Assembly (NCBI GenBank): GCA_947630135.1 | Contig: CANRGH010000014.1 | Coordinates: forward strand, 1-60,337 | Length of the DNA: 60,337 nucleotides | Source: an uncultured Monoglobus sp. | GTDB taxonomy: Bacteria > Bacillota > Clostridia > Monoglobales > Monoglobaceae | Direction: 5' to 3' | Shown: positions 1 through 8,615 of the stretch, piece by piece | How the letters are laid out: each line of letters opens with the position of its first letter | Numbering within the stretch: position 1 is the first letter of the stretch | The notes under the pieces: model-generated | The model's input: only the letters and a program-made list of their open reading frames with translations | Database searches by the model: none | Told to the model about the DNA's origin: nothing | Translations under genes and position numbers: made by a program

Positions 1-501
1 TGGAAGCAGCTCTACGGCGAGAGCGAGGGCAAGGACAAGAAGGGCATATTCCCCGCGGGCGCGTCGTTCTCGACCGATCTGCACTCAATGGGCCAGTACA
101 TCCAGGACGGCAGACGCCAGCTCTTTGAGACCGTTCTTTATGTCAAGAACTCAAAGTCCGACATTGAGATGACGACCGACAAGGACAATGTTGACGGCCT
201 GAACTTCTTGGCCGGCAAGACTATGGACTTCGTTAACAAAAAGGCGTTTGAGGGCACACTGCTCGCGCACACTGACGGCGGAGTTCCCAATCTCATTGTT
301 GAGCTTGAGAAGCTTGACGAGTACACCTTCGGCCAGCTCGTTTACTTCTTCGAGAAGGCCTGCGGCATCAGCGGCTACCTGCTGGGCGTTAACCCGTTCA
401 ACCAGCCGGGCGTTGAGAGCTACAAGAAGAACATGTTCGCGCTTCTCGGCAAGCCCGGTTATGAGGCCGACAAGGAGGCTCTTGAGGCGAGACTCAAGTA
501 G
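1..501 (+). CDS. pgi: Glucose-6-phosphate isomerase, C-terminal part
   Basis: The open frame enters from the left edge, so only the last 166 residues are present. The enzyme interconverts glucose-6-phosphate and fructose-6-phosphate in glycolysis and gluconeogenesis in the cytoplasm. Family hallmarks visible are [12 protein letters not shown], with the conserved histidine of the second signature, and [16 protein letters not shown] near the end, which holds the conserved lysine of the C-terminal helix. The end ([16 protein letters not shown]) matches the usual C-terminus of the bacterial short form. The true start lies outside the window. Identification is firm from these motifs; nothing can be said about its promoter. 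Confidence 0.95.
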   Translation, partial: WKQLYGESEGKDKKGIFPAGASFSTDLHSMGQYIQDGRRQLFETVLYVKNSKSDIEMTTDKDNVDGLNFLAGKTMDFVNKKAFEGTLLAHTDGGVPNLIVELEKLDEYTFGQLVYFFEKACGISGYLLGVNPFNQPGVESYKKNMFALLGKPGYEADKEALEARLK

Positions 502-525
502 TTTCCGGTATTTTAAAAATTATTC

Positions 526-554
526 TTGATTATGCGGAATAACTGTGTTATCAT
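526..554 (+). promoter_or_regulatory. Possible promoter of the small P-loop gene
   Basis: TTGATT and TATCAT are separated by 17 bases in the gap after pgi. The -10 is weak. An SD-like GGAAAGGGG follows just before the ATG at 613. Confidence 0.4.
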
Positions 555-612
555 ATGACTATAATAAAAAAAGACTGACAAAAATATCAATAACCGGAAA
601 GGGGTAATCAAC

Positions 613-1029
613 ATGATAAAAATACATATCGGTCTTAAAGGAAGCGGCAAGACCAAGAAAATCATTGAGGACGTTAACGAGGCTGTCAACACCGAGCACG
701 GCAACGTTGTGTGCATCACCGACGGCAACCGCCTCATGCACGACATCTCGAGAAAGGCCCGCATGGTCGATACCGAGGATTTCTCGATACGCAACTTTGA
801 CATGTTCGAGGGTCTCATCTGCGGAATTCTGGCGCAGGATTACGACGTTACCCATATCTTCATCGACAGCGTTTTCAAGAGCGTCAAGAGCGGAACCATG
901 GAGACGCTTGACAAGTTCGTGAGCGACCTTGAGAAGTTTGAGAAGAAGTTCAACGTTTCGTTCACCATGATGGTCAGCGCCAAGGCTGCCGATGCAGGCG
1001 AGAACGTTAAGAAATATATCGTTGATTGA
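613..1029 (+). CDS. Small P-loop protein of unknown function
   Basis: A 138-residue soluble protein. Residues 7-16 (GLKGSGKTKK) form a Walker A motif directly after the first beta strand, and THIFIDSV near residue 81 reads as a Walker B-like strand. This suggests a nucleotide-binding fold of minimal size. Such short P-loop proteins occur in Clostridia and are sometimes labelled twitching-motility-like, but no motility genes are nearby and I do not assign a role. It has its own SD (GGAAAGGGG) and stands alone between pgi and thrC. It is a real gene on the basis of SD, P-loop and codon use; its function is unknown. Confidence 0.8.
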   Translation: MIKIHIGLKGSGKTKKIIEDVNEAVNTEHGNVVCITDGNRLMHDISRKARMVDTEDFSIRNFDMFEGLICGILAQDYDVTHIFIDSVFKSVKSGTMETLDKFVSDLEKFEKKFNVSFTMMVSAKAADAGENVKKYIVD

Positions 1030-1060
1030 TTTTAAGCAATATATTTAGGAAATATAATTG

Positions 1061-1116
1061 TTGACTTAATTTGTTTTTTGTGGTATTGTAAAGGGGCCGT
1101 GATCTTCACGGCCTCT
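1061..1116 (+). promoter_or_regulatory. thrC promoter and 5' leader hairpin
   Basis: TTGACT (1061-1066) and TATTGT (1084-1089) are 17 bases apart. The predicted transcript begins almost directly with an 11-bp hairpin (1092-1102 paired with 1106-1116, loop TCT). The hairpin lacks a U-run, so it looks like a 5'-end stabiliser rather than a terminator, although it could also be a weak end for the upstream gene. Confidence 0.5.
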
Positions 1117-1164
1117 GTTACTGTGTGTAATAACGCTATATTATATTGAAAGGTTTGATTGAGA

Positions 1165-2658
1165 ATGAACTATATCAGCACAAGGAACAAGGAGCTTAAG
1201 CTGACAGCCGCCGAGGCGATCAAAAAGGGACTTTCTGACGACGGCGGCCTGTTCGTCCCCGAAGCGTTCCCCCGCCTTAAAAAGGCGGACATACAAAAGC
1301 TCGCGGGAATGTCGTATATCGAGAGGGCGAATTTTATATTGAAGCTGTTCCTCACCGACTTTACCGACGCCGAGATCGCGAAATGCACCGAGGGCGCATA
1401 CGGCGACGGAAGCTTCAGCAGCGAGAAGGTCGCGCCGCTCGTCAAGATCGGCGAGAGCGAGTATATTCTTGAGCTGTGGCACGGCCCCACCTGCGCGTTC
1501 AAGGACATGGCGCTGCAGATCCTGCCGCACTTTATGACGACCGCGATGAAAAAGACGGGCGAAGACAAGACCGTCGTTATTCTCGTCGCCACGTCGGGCG
1601 ACACAGGAAAGGCTGCGCTCGAGGGCTTCCGCGACGTTGACGGAACACGGATAATCGTTTTCTATCCGAGCGACGGCGTGAGCGACATGCAGAAGCGCCA
1701 GATGATAACACAGGACGGCGCGAACGTCGGCGTTTTCGGCATCCGCGGCAATTTTGACGACGCGCAAAACGGCGTTAAGAAAATATTCACCGACAAAAAG
1801 ATAATAAAAGAGCTTGACAAAAACGGATTTGTGCTTTCGTCGGCCAATTCGATCAACTGGGGCAGACTGCTCCCGCAGATCGTTTATTATGTCTCGGCCT
1901 ACTGCGACATGGTCGAGGGCGGCGAGATCGAAAACGGCGACAAGATCAACATCTGCGTTCCCACGGGCAACTTCGGCAATATCCTCGCCGCGTATTACGC
2001 GAGAAAAATGGGCCTGCCCGTCAACAGATTTATCTGCGCCTCGAACCGGAACAACGTGCTGACCGACTTTTTGCGCTCGGGCACATACGACAGGAACCGC
2101 GACTTCTATCAGAGCATTTCGCCCTCAATGGACATTCTCATCTCGAGCAACCTCGAGCGGCTGCTGTTTGACGCCTCGGGCTGCGACGACAAAAAAATAA
2201 GAGAGCTTATGGATAAGCTCGCGAAGGACGGCAAATACACCGTCACAAAGACAATGCACAACAGGATCGGCAAGCTGTTCTGGGCGGGCTGCTGCGACGA
2301 CTATTTCACAAAGGTGCGCATATTCAACACCTTCGCCGACAGCGGATACACGCCCGACACGCACACCGCGGTCGCGATCGACGTTTACAGGCAGTACGTC
2401 GAGCAGACCGGCGACATGACAAAAACGGTCATCGCGTCAACTGCGAGCCCGTTCAAGTTCGCGGGCTCGGTGCTCTCCGCGCTCGGCGTTGAGCCATACG
2501 GCAGCGACGATTTTGAGCAGCTTGACCTGCTCGGCGAGAAAACCGATATGGATATTCCCGGTTCGCTTGAGGCGCTCCGCCAAAAGCCCGCGCGCTTCAC
2601 CGAAATAATTGACGCCAAAGATATGTACCCCGCCATAAAATCGGCATTGGGTAAGTAG
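1165..2658 (+). CDS. thrC: Threonine synthase
   Basis: A 497-residue PLP enzyme that converts O-phosphohomoserine to threonine, the last step of threonine synthesis. HGPTCAFKDMALQ near residue 113 carries the Schiff-base lysine, and ATSGDTGKAAL is the phosphate-binding loop of fold-type II PLP enzymes. The length fits the long class of threonine synthase (about 450-500 residues). The frame can start two codons earlier with TTG (1159), but the ATG at 1165 sits 11 bases after AAAGG and is the better start. It is monocistronic here: homoserine kinase and homoserine dehydrogenase are not next to it. A repeat-filled gap follows. Confidence 0.95.
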   Translation: MNYISTRNKELKLTAAEAIKKGLSDDGGLFVPEAFPRLKKADIQKLAGMSYIERANFILKLFLTDFTDAEIAKCTEGAYGDGSFSSEKVAPLVKIGESEYILELWHGPTCAFKDMALQILPHFMTTAMKKTGEDKTVVILVATSGDTGKAALEGFRDVDGTRIIVFYPSDGVSDMQKRQMITQDGANVGVFGIRGNFDDAQNGVKKIFTDKKIIKELDKNGFVLSSANSINWGRLLPQIVYYVSAYCDMVEGGEIENGDKINICVPTGNFGNILAAYYARKMGLPVNRFICASNRNNVLTDFLRSGTYDRNRDFYQSISPSMDILISSNLERLLFDASGCDDKKIRELMDKLAKDGKYTVTKTMHNRIGKLFWAGCCDDYFTKVRIFNTFADSGYTPDTHTAVAIDVYRQYVEQTGDMTKTVIASTASPFKFAGSVLSALGVEPYGSDDFEQLDLLGEKTDMDIPGSLEALRQKPARFTEIIDAKDMYPAIKSALGK

Positions 2659-2969
2659 GATTGCATGAGTGAAAACGGGCGGATAATATCCGCCCCTACA
2701 ATATTGGTGGCAATGCGACGCGAAATGGAAAACACCTCCCTCTTTGAGGGAGGGGGACCGCGATAGCGGTGGAAGGAGTAAGCGCGCCAATCTCCCTCAG
2801 TCAGCGGACGAGCCGCTGCCAGCTCCCTCCCGGAGGGAGCCGTAAAAGATTTGGTGATTTACGATTTATTCACTATCCAACCGCAGCCGTCCTACACCAA
2901 AAGTTAGGCCCGCCAACCCGTAGGGCGGATATTATCCGCCCGCGGGTCGCCGTGCCCACATGCGCCGCT
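2659..2969. repeat. Repeat-filled gap after thrC
   Basis: Contains three modules found again across the window. A palindrome GGGCGGATAATATCCGCCC (2677-2695) is followed by CTAC. A composite of about 115 bp (about 2732-2845) has CTCCCTC/GAGGGAG inverted ends. An inverted copy of the first palindrome at 2927-2945 is preceded directly by GTAG. No convincing reading frame is present. Confidence 0.85.
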
Positions 2970-3134
2970 TTACTCGCCGCTTTGCGGTTTGAATGTCACG
3001 CACTCGGTGTCGCAGGAGCTGCAGCAGTTCTGCGTGCAGCCGACCTCGATGCAGTTTGCGGTGCAGACGTCGTCCGTCGCGTGGTACTCGCAGTCGTTTA
3101 CTCTGCAAACGATTTTGTTGTTGTGTCCGTCCAT
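2970..3134 (-). CDS. DUF1540-like small Cys-rich protein
   Basis: A 54-residue protein read leftward from ATG at 3134, with an excellent SD (AAAGGAGG) about 8 bases upstream. It begins MDGHNNKIVCRVNDCEYH and has Cys at 10, 15, 24, 28, 33, 37, 38, 41 and 45. The C-x4-C then C-x3-C spacing followed by an I-x-V segment resembles the DUF1540 domain, a presumed metal-binding module common in Clostridia, often in small or tandem proteins. Only one and a half copies of the pattern are present. Function is unknown. It is too short for usual ORF cut-offs, but the SD and Cys pattern support it. Confidence 0.8.
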   Translation of the reverse strand: MDGHNNKIVCRVNDCEYHATDDVCTANCIEVGCTQNCCSSCDTECVTFKPQSGE

Positions 3135-3272
3135 GGTATGAACCTCCTTTCGGGTATCTCGAATTTATATTTCGGAACAGGTTTATTGTTCCCTCCGCGC
3201 GACGTTTGTATGCGGTAAAGTGAGCGCAAATTTTAACACGGAAAACAGAATTTATGAAACTGAGGTAATATT

Positions 3273-3980
3273 ATGTCGATATTCGCGATTTCGGATCTTC
3301 ATCTGCCGCTTGGCATTGACAAGCCGATGAACGTTTTCGGCCCGAAGTGGGACAACTATGTTGACCGCCTGGCCGAGAACTGGCAGAGCATTGTCAGTGA
3401 AAATGATATAGTTATCATGCCCGGCGATATTTCGTGGGCGACTTATCTTGATGACGCCTATCGCGACTTTGACTATATCAACAGCCTCCACGGCACAAAG
3501 ATAATAATGAAGGGCAACCACGACTACTGGTGGACGACCATGAACAAGCTGAGCGGCTTCACCGAGCGGAACGGCTTTGACACGATAAAATTTGTCCACA
3601 ACAACTGCTTTTACTGTGAGGAAAGCGGCGTCGCGGTGTGCGGCACCCGCGGCTGGAACATCGCCAAGGAAAACTCGAGCGACGAGGACAAGCGTCTGTT
3701 CCTGCGCGAGAAGGAGAGGATGATCCTGTCGCTTGAGAGCGCGAGAGCGCACAGGCCCAAGGAGATAATCGCGGCAATGCACTATCCGCCGGTCGAGAAA
3801 AACGGCCTCAATCACGACTTTATCGACATATTTAACGAATACAGCGTAAAGACCTGCGTCTACGGCCACCTTCACGCGGCGGCGCAGGATTTCGCGGTCC
3901 AAGGCGACGTTATGGGCGTGAAGCTCATCCTGGTCGCGAGCGACTATCTTAAATTCGTCCCGAAGCTTATACGAGCCTGA
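3273..3980 (+). CDS. Calcineurin-like metallophosphoesterase
   Basis: A 235-residue soluble phosphoesterase. The five metal-site motifs are all visible in order: SDLHL (D8, H10), PGDISW, GNHDYWW, an AMHYPP histidine, and YGHLHA. This is the standard dinuclear-metal phosphoesterase core without extra domains. The family includes nucleotide, phosphoprotein and nucleic-acid hydrolases, so the substrate cannot be named. A GAGGT SD precedes the ATG. It is separated from the tig operon by a promoter-bearing gap, so it is likely its own unit. Confidence 0.9.
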   Translation: MSIFAISDLHLPLGIDKPMNVFGPKWDNYVDRLAENWQSIVSENDIVIMPGDISWATYLDDAYRDFDYINSLHGTKIIMKGNHDYWWTTMNKLSGFTERNGFDTIKFVHNNCFYCEESGVAVCGTRGWNIAKENSSDEDKRLFLREKERMILSLESARAHRPKEIIAAMHYPPVEKNGLNHDFIDIFNEYSVKTCVYGHLHAAAQDFAVQGDVMGVKLILVASDYLKFVPKLIRA

Positions 3981-4059
3981 AACGCTGAAAAGAGTATAAA
4001 TTTATAAGAAAACGGCGCGGGCACAAGGGAATTTTTGTTAATTTTTTTCGCAAAAACTC

Positions 4060-4088
4060 TTGTTATATCGGCATAGGTATGTTATAAT
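4060..4088 (+). promoter_or_regulatory. Promoter of tig-clpP-clpX
   Basis: TTGTTA and TATAAT are separated by 17 bases, 47 bases before the tig start. The -10 is consensus. Confidence 0.65.
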
Positions 4089-4135
4089 TTAAAAACATGT
4101 AAATAATACATATTGAGCATAGAGAGGTAATTTTA

Positions 4136-5419
4136 ATGGCTAAATCAAATGTTGAGAGAGAAAACAACACTGTAACCTTTGAGTTCTCGGTAACGCCCGA
4201 GGAGTTTGAAAAGGCGCTTGAGCGGTCTTACAAAAAGAATGTCAAAAAGATAAACCTGCCCGGCTTCAGAAGGGGCAAGGCTCCGCGCTTCCTTATCGAA
4301 AAGACCTACGGCAAGGAAATTTTTTATGAAGACGCCGTGAACTTTGTGCTTCCCGACGCGTATGATAAAGCGGTGGAGGAAAACGGAATTTATCCCGTTG
4401 CCCAGCCCGAGATCGACATCAAGGATGACAGCATTGACCCGACGAAGGATATTGTTTTCACCGCCAAAGTCGTTGTCAAGCCCGAGTTCGAACTTGACGG
4501 CTACAAGGGCGTGAAGGCCGAAAAGGCCGAATATCCCGTGACCGATCAGGACGTTGACGACGAGATCGAAAAGATCAGAGAGCGCAACTCGCGCCTTGTT
4601 CCCGCCGATGACAGACCGATACAGGCTGACGATATCGCCAATATCGACTTTGACGGCTCGGTTGACGGCGTTCCGTTCGAGGGCGGCAAGGGTGAGAACT
4701 TTGATCTGACGATCGGCTCTGGCCAGTTCATTCCGGGCTTTGAGGACCAGCTTCTCGGCAAGAGCACGGGCGACGAGGTTGACGTTAACGTGACGTTCCC
4801 CGAGGAATACCACGCCGAGGACCTCGCCGGCAAGGACGCGCTCTTTAAGGTGAAGATCAATTCCGTCAAGTTCAAGGAGCTCCCCGAGGCTGACGACGAC
4901 TTCGCTATGGACGTCAGCGAGTTTGACACGCTCGACGAGTACAAGGCTGACATCCGCGAGAAGCTGACAAAGCAGAACGAGGACAGGGCGAAGAACGAGA
5001 CCGAGCAGAACGTGGTTGACGCGGTTTGCGAGAAGGCCGAGATCGACATTCCCGAGGAAATGATCAACAGCCAGATCGACAATATGGTTCGGGATATGGA
5101 TATGCAGATGCGTTATCAGGGCCTTGATCTTCAATCATACATGAAATACACCGGCCAGACCATGGACATGATCCGCGCCCAGTACAAGCCCGAGGCCGAA
5201 AAGCGCGTCAAGAGAACTCTGGTGCTTGAGAAGGTTGCCGAGCTCGAGAAGGTCGAAGCGACCGAGGACGATATAAACGGTGAGTATGAGAACATCAGCA
5301 AGGAAAACGGCATGAAGGTCGAGGACATCAAGAAATACATCCCCGAGTCCGACATCACCGAGCGCATCAAGGCCCGGAAGGCGATCGCGCTTTTGGTGGA
5401 AAACGCCGATTTTGAATAA
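4136..5419 (+). CDS. tig: Trigger factor, ribosome-bound chaperone and peptidyl-prolyl isomerase
   Basis: A 427-residue protein with the normal three-domain layout. The N-terminal ribosome-docking domain carries LPGFRRGKAP (residues 41-50, the signature that contacts ribosomal protein L23). An FKBP-type isomerase domain spans about 155-240, and a helical C-terminal chaperone domain ends in LLVENADFE. It shields nascent chains leaving the ribosome. It is followed directly by clpP and clpX, the common bacterial order, linking folding with degradation. The SD is GAGAGG. Confidence 0.97.
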   Translation: MAKSNVERENNTVTFEFSVTPEEFEKALERSYKKNVKKINLPGFRRGKAPRFLIEKTYGKEIFYEDAVNFVLPDAYDKAVEENGIYPVAQPEIDIKDDSIDPTKDIVFTAKVVVKPEFELDGYKGVKAEKAEYPVTDQDVDDEIEKIRERNSRLVPADDRPIQADDIANIDFDGSVDGVPFEGGKGENFDLTIGSGQFIPGFEDQLLGKSTGDEVDVNVTFPEEYHAEDLAGKDALFKVKINSVKFKELPEADDDFAMDVSEFDTLDEYKADIREKLTKQNEDRAKNETEQNVVDAVCEKAEIDIPEEMINSQIDNMVRDMDMQMRYQGLDLQSYMKYTGQTMDMIRAQYKPEAEKRVKRTLVLEKVAELEKVEATEDDINGEYENISKENGMKVEDIKKYIPESDITERIKARKAIALLVENADFE

Positions 5420-5443
5420 ACCGCGATAATTTTGGCAATTTTA

Positions 5444-5477
5444 TTAAGGTTGATTTGAAGCGTCAAATCAACCTTAA
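5444..5477 (+). promoter_or_regulatory. Perfect 15-bp inverted repeat between tig and clpP
   Basis: Arms TTAAGGTTGATTTGA (5444-5458) and TCAAATCAACCTTAA (5463-5477) are fully complementary around the loop AGCG. There is no strong U-run after it, so it may be a leaky terminator, an mRNA processing site or a repressor palindrome. It sits 39 bases before the clpP start. Confidence 0.7.
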
Positions 5478-5515
5478 GCTTTAATTACGAATTATATTAT
5501 CAGGAGGTCATATTT

Positions 5516-6118
5516 ATGGATAACAAAATCATAACAAACAGTCTTGTGCCTTATGTTATCGAGCAGACGGGCAGAGGCGAGCGGTCATACGACATATTCT
5601 CAAGACTGCTCAAGGACAGAATAATCTTCCTGTCGGACGAGGTCAACGACGCTACCGCCAGCCTTGTTGTGGCGCAGCTTCTGTTCCTCGACAGCGAGGA
5701 CCCCGACAAGGACATCAATCTTTACATCAACAGCCCCGGCGGCTCGGTTACGGCGGGCATGGCGATCTATGACACCATGCAGTACACCAAGGCCGACGTT
5801 TCCACGATCTGCGTGGGCATGGCCGCGTCGATGGGCGCGTTCCTGCTCTCGTCGGGCGCGAAGGGCAAGCGCTTCGCTCTGCCCAACAGCGAGATCATGA
5901 TCCACCAGCCCCTGGGCGGCGTTCAGGGCCAGGCGACCGACATGAAGATACATGTTGACAGAATGATCAAGATCAAGGAAAACCTGAACAAAATTCTGAG
6001 CGAGAACACCGGCCAGCCTCTTGACGTTGTTAAGAGAGACACCGAGAGAGACAACTTCATGGACGCCGAGGAGGCGCTCAAATACGGCCTTATCGACAGT
6101 ATCGTTACAAAACGTTAA
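5516..6118 (+). CDS. clpP: ATP-dependent Clp protease proteolytic subunit
   Basis: A 200-residue serine protease subunit that forms the tetradecameric degradation chamber. The catalytic triad is visible: S105 in [11 protein letters not shown]130 in IMIHQPLGG and D179 in DTERDNF, matching the S97/H122/D171 spacing of model ClpP. A short N-terminal segment precedes the mature barrel. AGGAGGT is the SD. It lies 19 bases upstream of clpX, its unfoldase partner, so the two are almost certainly co-transcribed with tig. Confidence 0.98.
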   Translation: MDNKIITNSLVPYVIEQTGRGERSYDIFSRLLKDRIIFLSDEVNDATASLVVAQLLFLDSEDPDKDINLYINSPGGSVTAGMAIYDTMQYTKADVSTICVGMAASMGAFLLSSGAKGKRFALPNSEIMIHQPLGGVQGQATDMKIHVDRMIKIKENLNKILSENTGQPLDVVKRDTERDNFMDAEEALKYGLIDSIVTKR

Positions 6119-6137
6119 TTTTGCCGGAGGTAATTAA

Positions 6138-7409
6138 ATGGCAGGAAGAAAATCAGAAAATGAGGAAAGATGCGCGTTCTGCGGCAAGGCCGAATCCCAG
6201 GTGCATAAAATGGTCCACGGCCCCGTGGCGAACATCTGCGACGCCTGCGTTGAGCTGTGCATTGACATTCTGAACATCGAATTTGACGACGAGGATAACA
6301 ATTCGGGCGAACAGATAAAGCTCGAGAAGCTCAGCGAGCTTCCAAAGCCGAAGGAGCTGCACAAATTCCTTGACGAGTATGTGATAGGCCAGGACGAGGC
6401 AAAAAAGGCGCTGTCCGTGGCTATTTACAACCACTATAAGCGGATAGGCCGCGAGAGTGCGGCAAACGAGGTCGAGCTCCAGAAGAGCAATATATTAATG
6501 ATCGGGCCTACCGGCTCGGGCAAGACGTTTCTTGCCCAGACCATGGCCAAACGGCTCAACGCGCCGTTTGTGATCGCGGACGCGACCTCGCTGACCGAGG
6601 CGGGCTATGTGGGCGAGGATGTCGAGAACATCCTGCTTAAGCTCATTCAGGCCGCCAACTATGACATTGAGCTTGCTCAAAAGGGCATAATCTATATCGA
6701 CGAGGTCGATAAAATATCGCGCCGTTCCGAGAACCCCTCGATAACCCGCGACGTCAGCGGCGAGGGAGTGCAGCAGACGCTGCTCAAGATACTCGAGGGC
6801 ACGGTCGCGAACGTGCCGCCCAACGGCGGCAGGAAGCACCCGCAGCAGGATTTTATACAGATCGACACGACTAATATTCTGTTCATATGCGGCGGCGCTT
6901 TTGACGGCCTTGACAAGATAATCGAGTCCCGCGTGGCCTCAAAAACGCTCGGCTTCGGCGCGAAGGTCGAGAGCAAGAGCGAGCGCGACACGGGAGAGGT
7001 GCTCAAACAGGTCACTCCGGACGATCTGATCAAGTTCGGCTTAATTCCCGAGCTTATAGGCAGACTGCCGATCGTCACCACGCTCGACAGTTTGAATGTT
7101 GAGGCGCTGAAGCAGATATTTATTGAGCCCAAGAACGCGCTGCTCAAGCAGTATAAGGTCCTGCTTGACATGGACGGCGTGGAGCTCGAGTTCGAGGACG
7201 ACGCGGTGCAGCTTATCGCCGAGAAGGCCGCCAAGCGCGAGACGGGCGCGAGAGGCCTCAGGACCGTGGTCGAGGACATAATGCTTGACATTATGTATGA
7301 GATACCCTCGGCAAAGGGCGCGGAAAAAGTGGTGATCACCCGAGATTGCGTTGACAAAAAAACCGCCCCGCTTATCGTCTATAAATCCCAAAAATCCAAA
7401 TCCGCATAA
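6138..7409 (+). CDS. clpX: ClpX unfoldase subunit of the Clp protease
   Basis: A 423-residue AAA+ protein. The N-terminal zinc-binding domain uses C12, C15, C34 and C37. Walker A GPTGSGKT is at 123-130, Walker B is IIYIDEVDK, and the sensor-2 region is ETGARGLR. It unfolds tagged substrates and feeds them to ClpP. The length is standard for the family. The SD GGAGG is 8 bases from the ATG. The gene ends at the first of the 111-bp tandem repeats, which seem to separate this operon from the metal transporter genes. Confidence 0.98.
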   Translation: MAGRKSENEERCAFCGKAESQVHKMVHGPVANICDACVELCIDILNIEFDDEDNNSGEQIKLEKLSELPKPKELHKFLDEYVIGQDEAKKALSVAIYNHYKRIGRESAANEVELQKSNILMIGPTGSGKTFLAQTMAKRLNAPFVIADATSLTEAGYVGEDVENILLKLIQAANYDIELAQKGIIYIDEVDKISRRSENPSITRDVSGEGVQQTLLKILEGTVANVPPNGGRKHPQQDFIQIDTTNILFICGGAFDGLDKIIESRVASKTLGFGAKVESKSERDTGEVLKQVTPDDLIKFGLIPELIGRLPIVTTLDSLNVEALKQIFIEPKNALLKQYKVLLDMDGVELEFEDDAVQLIAEKAAKRETGARGLRTVVEDIMLDIMYEIPSAKGAEKVVITRDCVDKKTAPLIVYKSQKSKSA

Positions 7410-7424
7410 ACATGCGGATTTGGC

Positions 7425-7757
7425 GGGCGGATAATATCCGCCCCTACTGCGGCCGGAGCCGCGCAGCGGGTGCGTGGCACTATCGTATTCCGTTTCCACG
7501 GATAAACGGGGCCACAAATCATTAACGGAAATCTCGGGCGGATAATATCCGCCCCTACTGCGGCCGGAGCCGCGCAGCGGGTGCGTGGCACTACCGTATT
7601 CCGTTTCCACGGATAAACGGGGCCACAAATCATTAATGGAAGTCTCGGGCGGATAATATTCGCCCCTACTGCGGCCGGAGCCGCGCAGCGGGTGCGTGGC
7701 ACTACCGTATTCCGTTTCCACGGATAAACGGGGCCACAAATCATTAACGGAAGTCTC
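7425..7757. repeat. Three tandem 111-bp repeats
   Basis: Units start at 7425, 7536 and 7647, with a fourth partial start at 7758, exactly 111 bases apart. Each has the palindrome GGGCGGATAATATCCGCCC, then CCTAC, then a GC-rich block (GCGGCCGGAGCCGCGCAGCG onward) ending ACAAATCATTAA. Units differ by only a few bases. The same blocks occur singly at 13.5, 25.1 and 32.4 kb. Any open frame across them is only a consequence of the period (111 = 3 x 37). Confidence 0.95.
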
Positions 7758-7907
7758 GGGCGGATAATATCCGCCCCTACAATATTGGTGGTAAATGATG
7801 CCGTCACACCTGTAGGGGCGGCAATCTGCCGCCCGTGTCCTATTCGCTATTCACTAATCGCTAATCACTACGTTCACTAATCTCTAATCACTACGTTAGG
7901 AGTTATC
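7758..7907. repeat. BIME-like 77-bp unit plus AT-rich filler before the ABC genes
   Basis: Palindrome A (7758-7776) and palindrome B GGGCGGCAATCTGCCGCCC (7816-7834) face each other. Each has GTAG at its foot on the side of the shared linker. The same 77-bp A-linker-B unit recurs at 9975-10051 and 13299-13375. Downstream is a degenerate, short-period stretch of the CACTAATCGCTAAT type. Confidence 0.9.
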
Positions 7908-8615
7908 ATGCCGCTGATCACATGCGAAAACGTGTCTTTGGGCTACGAGGGTCTGACCGTCGCCAGGGACATCAACTTTTCGGTAAACCGCGGCGACTAC
8001 CTGAGCATAATCGGCAGAAACGGCAGCGGCAAAAGCACGCTGCTCAAAGCCCTGCTCAGGCTCAAGGCGCCGGAAAAGGGAAAAATAATATACGGCGAGG
8101 GGCTGAGGCAGAGCGACATAGGTTATCTCGCCCAGCAGACCCCCGTCCAGAAGGACTTCCCCGCCTCGGTTTTCGAGGTGGTTTTGTCGGGTTGCGTCAA
8201 AAGTCGCGGCCCGTTTCCGTTTTATTCGCCCGATGACAAGAAAAAAGCCCATGACAAAATGGCGCTTCTGGGAATTGAGGGGATAAAAAACAAATGCTTC
8301 CGCGAGCTCAGCGGCGGCCAGCAGCAGCGCGCGCTCCTCGCACGGGCAATGTGCGCCGCGGATAAGATTTTGTTCCTTGACGAGCCGGTGACGGGGCTTG
8401 ACCCCGTGGTCACGACCGAGCTCTTTAATATAATAAACGAGATGCACAAAAACGGCATGACGATCGTCATGGTGTCGCATGACGTGCATTGCGCCGTTAA
8501 ATACTCGGGCAGAATTCTGCACATGAACGGCGGCGTTTTGTTTGACGGAACGGCCGAGGAATACAAAACCTCCGCCGCCGGCGCCGAGTTCATAGGGGGC
8601 CACAAGCATGATTGA
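7908..8615 (+). CDS. Zinc/manganese-type ABC transporter ATPase
   Basis: A 235-residue ABC ATPase with Walker A GRNGSGKST (about 37-45), ABC signature ELSGGQQQRALLARAM, Walker B KILFLDEPVTGLD and the switch histidine in MVSHD. Size and the adjacent permease place it in the ZnuC/MntB/TroB group that energises metal import. SD TAGGAG lies before the ATG. It overlaps the permease gene by 8 bases, indicating translational coupling. No substrate-binding protein is adjacent; a candidate is 38 kb away (47252-48205). Zinc versus manganese cannot be decided. Confidence 0.9.
   Translation: MPLITCENVSLGYEGLTVARDINFSVNRGDYLSIIGRNGSGKSTLLKALLRLKAPEKGKIIYGEGLRQSDIGYLAQQTPVQKDFPASVFEVVLSGCVKSRGPFPFYSPDDKKKAHDKMALLGIEGIKNKCFRELSGGQQQRALLARAMCAADKILFLDEPVTGLDPVVTTELFNIINEMHKNGMTIVMVSHDVHCAVKYSGRILHMNGGVLFDGTAEEYKTSAAGAEFIGGHKHD

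Noticed and set aside
4145..5134. 329-codon ORF antisense to tig, and a similar 341-codon ORF antisense to relA at 25633-26658
   Set aside because: Shadow frames of GC-rich coding DNA with low-complexity Val/Leu/Arg content and no SD.
5444..5477. CtsR or CIRCE heat-shock operator before clpP
   Set aside because: Only one heptad-like GTCAAAT is present and there is no direct heptad repeat or CIRCE sequence; it is a simple inverted repeat.
7425..7776. CRISPR array
   Set aside because: Units are 111 bp and nearly identical throughout, with no unique spacers and no cas genes.
7041..7807. Long leftward ORFs of 232 and 142 codons with repeated blocks
   Set aside because: They arise because the tandem repeat period (111) is a multiple of three; no SD, no family, and partly antisense to clpX.
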